DNA from: Globisporangium splendens
Lineage: Eukaryota; Oomycota; Peronosporomycetes; Pythiales; Pythiaceae
NCBI GenBank assembly: GCA_006386115.1
Contig: VFIW01000166.1
Coordinates: 1 to 64,000, forward strand
Length of the DNA stretch: 64,000 nucleotides
Direction: 5' to 3'
Position numbers and translations under genes: made by a program. The notes under the pieces were generated by a model. The model had not been told where the DNA came from and did not search any database. It saw nothing but the letters and a program-made list of their open reading frames with translations. This document shows, piece after piece, positions 63,114 to 64,000 of this stretch (position 1 is the stretch's first letter; each line of letters opens with the position of its first letter).

Positions 63114-64000
63114 TTACTTAATTGTCGCGGCTTGCCTTGCCTCTAAAGGCACCACTGTGTTGAACTGGATGATGTTTTTGGTCCAGTGCTCGTTGCCGCA
63201 GATGAAATCTGCGCGCACGACTTTGCCTCGCTGCTGCACGTGGTCTGGGACTTCCCACTTGATGTACAGACCCTCGATGATCCCGTCGTAGAAGTGCGAT
63301 CGCGTCTGCTGCGCCATTTGGATCAGCGTGTCTCTCGCGGGCAACTCGGAGCCGCTCCAGAGCTCTGGCACGATGAGAATGGAACCAGCAGTTGAAGTAG
63401 CAGTCTGTTTGTTCGCCGCAGTGACGAGCGCTACGAAGGACGCGCGGTCCCAGAACCGATGTTCTTCGCGGTCGAACAAATCAAAGGCGTAGAACCAGTC
63501 GTTCAGGTTCGAGTACGGGATGCTGTGCTTGGCCGCGAGCCATTCGCCGTACAGGATGAACCGGTCGGGAAAGAGCTTGTCTTGCTTCAGGATCGCCACG
63601 AGCGTGTGCTTGTGAGCCTCGAGAAACGTGTCGAGCTTGCGGAATTGCAGGTGGCTTGAGGAAGTGATGTAGTGCGACCGGTTTTGCACGACAAACTTGT
63701 ATCCGTCGGACGAGAGCGAGATGCCGAGGTTCGCGCCGTCCACCTTCTCGGTGATCACAATGCGACTCGTACTGGTTGCGCATGGAGTGGATGCTGCTCC
63801 GCCTGGACTTGGTGCAGCTCCTCCTACCACTTGCGGGAAAGGGTCTGCCATGACGAGGTCGTCGTCCGTCGCAGCGCCGAGATTGATCGCGTGCGGAGTG
63901 CGTGGGAACTTGAGCAGCGGCAGCGATGGCGCGAGCAGCAGCGCGAGTTCGTGTGCAGCTTCGATCGACGTTACTCGGACGATGCTGCGAAATCCTTCAT
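63114..64000 (-). CDS. RNA-ligase-family protein (nucleotidyltransferase), 5' end outside the window
   Basis: The frame is open from the window edge to TAA at 63114-63116, about 295 residues. It shows nucleotidyltransferase motifs in order: [10 protein letters not shown] (motif I, Lys that takes AMP), [10 protein letters not shown] (motif III region), [11 protein letters not shown] (IIIa), EGLYIKWE (IV) and a RADFI stretch (V region). Upstream of ATG 63851 the frame continues with [12 protein letters not shown] and TDDDLVM, which look like true family sequence, so 63851 is probably not the start. These enzymes seal or repair RNA via an enzyme-AMP intermediate. The usual second Lys of motif V (KxK) is not evident, so activity is uncertain. 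Confidence 0.8.
   Translation of the reverse strand, partial: EGFRSIVRVTSIEAAHELALLLAPSLPLLKFPRTPHAINLGAATDDDLVMADPFPQVVGGAAPSPGGAASTPCATSTSRIVITEKVDGANLGISLSSDGYKFVVQNRSHYITSSSHLQFRKLDTFLEAHKHTLVAILKQDKLFPDRFILYGEWLAAKHSIPYSNLNDWFYAFDLFDREEHRFWDRASFVALVTAANKQTATSTAGSILIVPELWSGSELPARDTLIQMAQQTRSHFYDGIIEGLYIKWEVPDHVQQRGKVVRADFICGNEHWTKNIIQFNTVVPLEARQAATIK

Noticed and set aside
1..64000. CRISPR arrays, rRNA and tRNA genes
   Set aside because: No regular spacer-repeat pattern, and no tRNA or rRNA gene could be recognised by eye on either strand. A GGTTCGATC word at 9752 lacks the rest of a tRNA.

Overview
The window looks like a piece of an oomycete (water-mould, stramenopile) nuclear genome. 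The evidence is spliced genes with short introns of about 50-300 bp using GT..AG sites, an expanded set of START-like/FYVE-like zinc-finger proteins, a six-helix membrane phosphodiesterase, and Ty3/gypsy retrotransposons with an Inr-like LTR core promoter. Introns were placed by eye; in five genes the chosen splice sites keep the phase exactly and give whole-codon totals.

Positions 1-26720 are dominated by one family of Ty3/gypsy chromoviruses (Pol ending in a chromodomain). Element 1 (1-5170) is decayed and cut off at the integrase. Elements 2 (11649-18512) and 3 (17868-25489) share their middle LTR, which is a hybrid of two LTR subfamilies. Elements 2 and 3 carry a second long gene on the opposite strand, between the 3' LTR and the integrase part of pol. 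It encodes a basic, coiled-coil protein of 349-355 residues and is better conserved between the copies than the Pol frame it overlaps. This is the strongest candidate for an undescribed system. Gag and Pol lie in one frame separated by a single UAG. One START/FYVE-like gene (6274-7647) sits between elements 1 and 2, followed by about 4 kb in which no gene was recognised.

Positions 27046-42900 hold ordinary housekeeping and signalling genes: a TMEM198-like membrane protein, a broken RCC1-like fragment, an AUP1-like acyltransferase (minus), a small membrane protein, a membrane cyclic-nucleotide phosphodiesterase (minus, four exons), a three-RRM protein (six exons), a His-rich CDF zinc transporter, a mitochondrial four-CBS protein (minus, five exons) and a short membrane ORF. 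Several pairs are divergent or convergent with very short gaps.

Positions 44989-62467 form a START/FYVE cluster: one 1429-residue protein with new internal repeats, two spliced paralogues, and one decayed paralogue. The three smaller ones share a C-terminal DLSYL motif. The window ends with a truncated Fe/Mn-superoxide dismutase fragment and an RNA-ligase-family gene (minus) that runs off the end.
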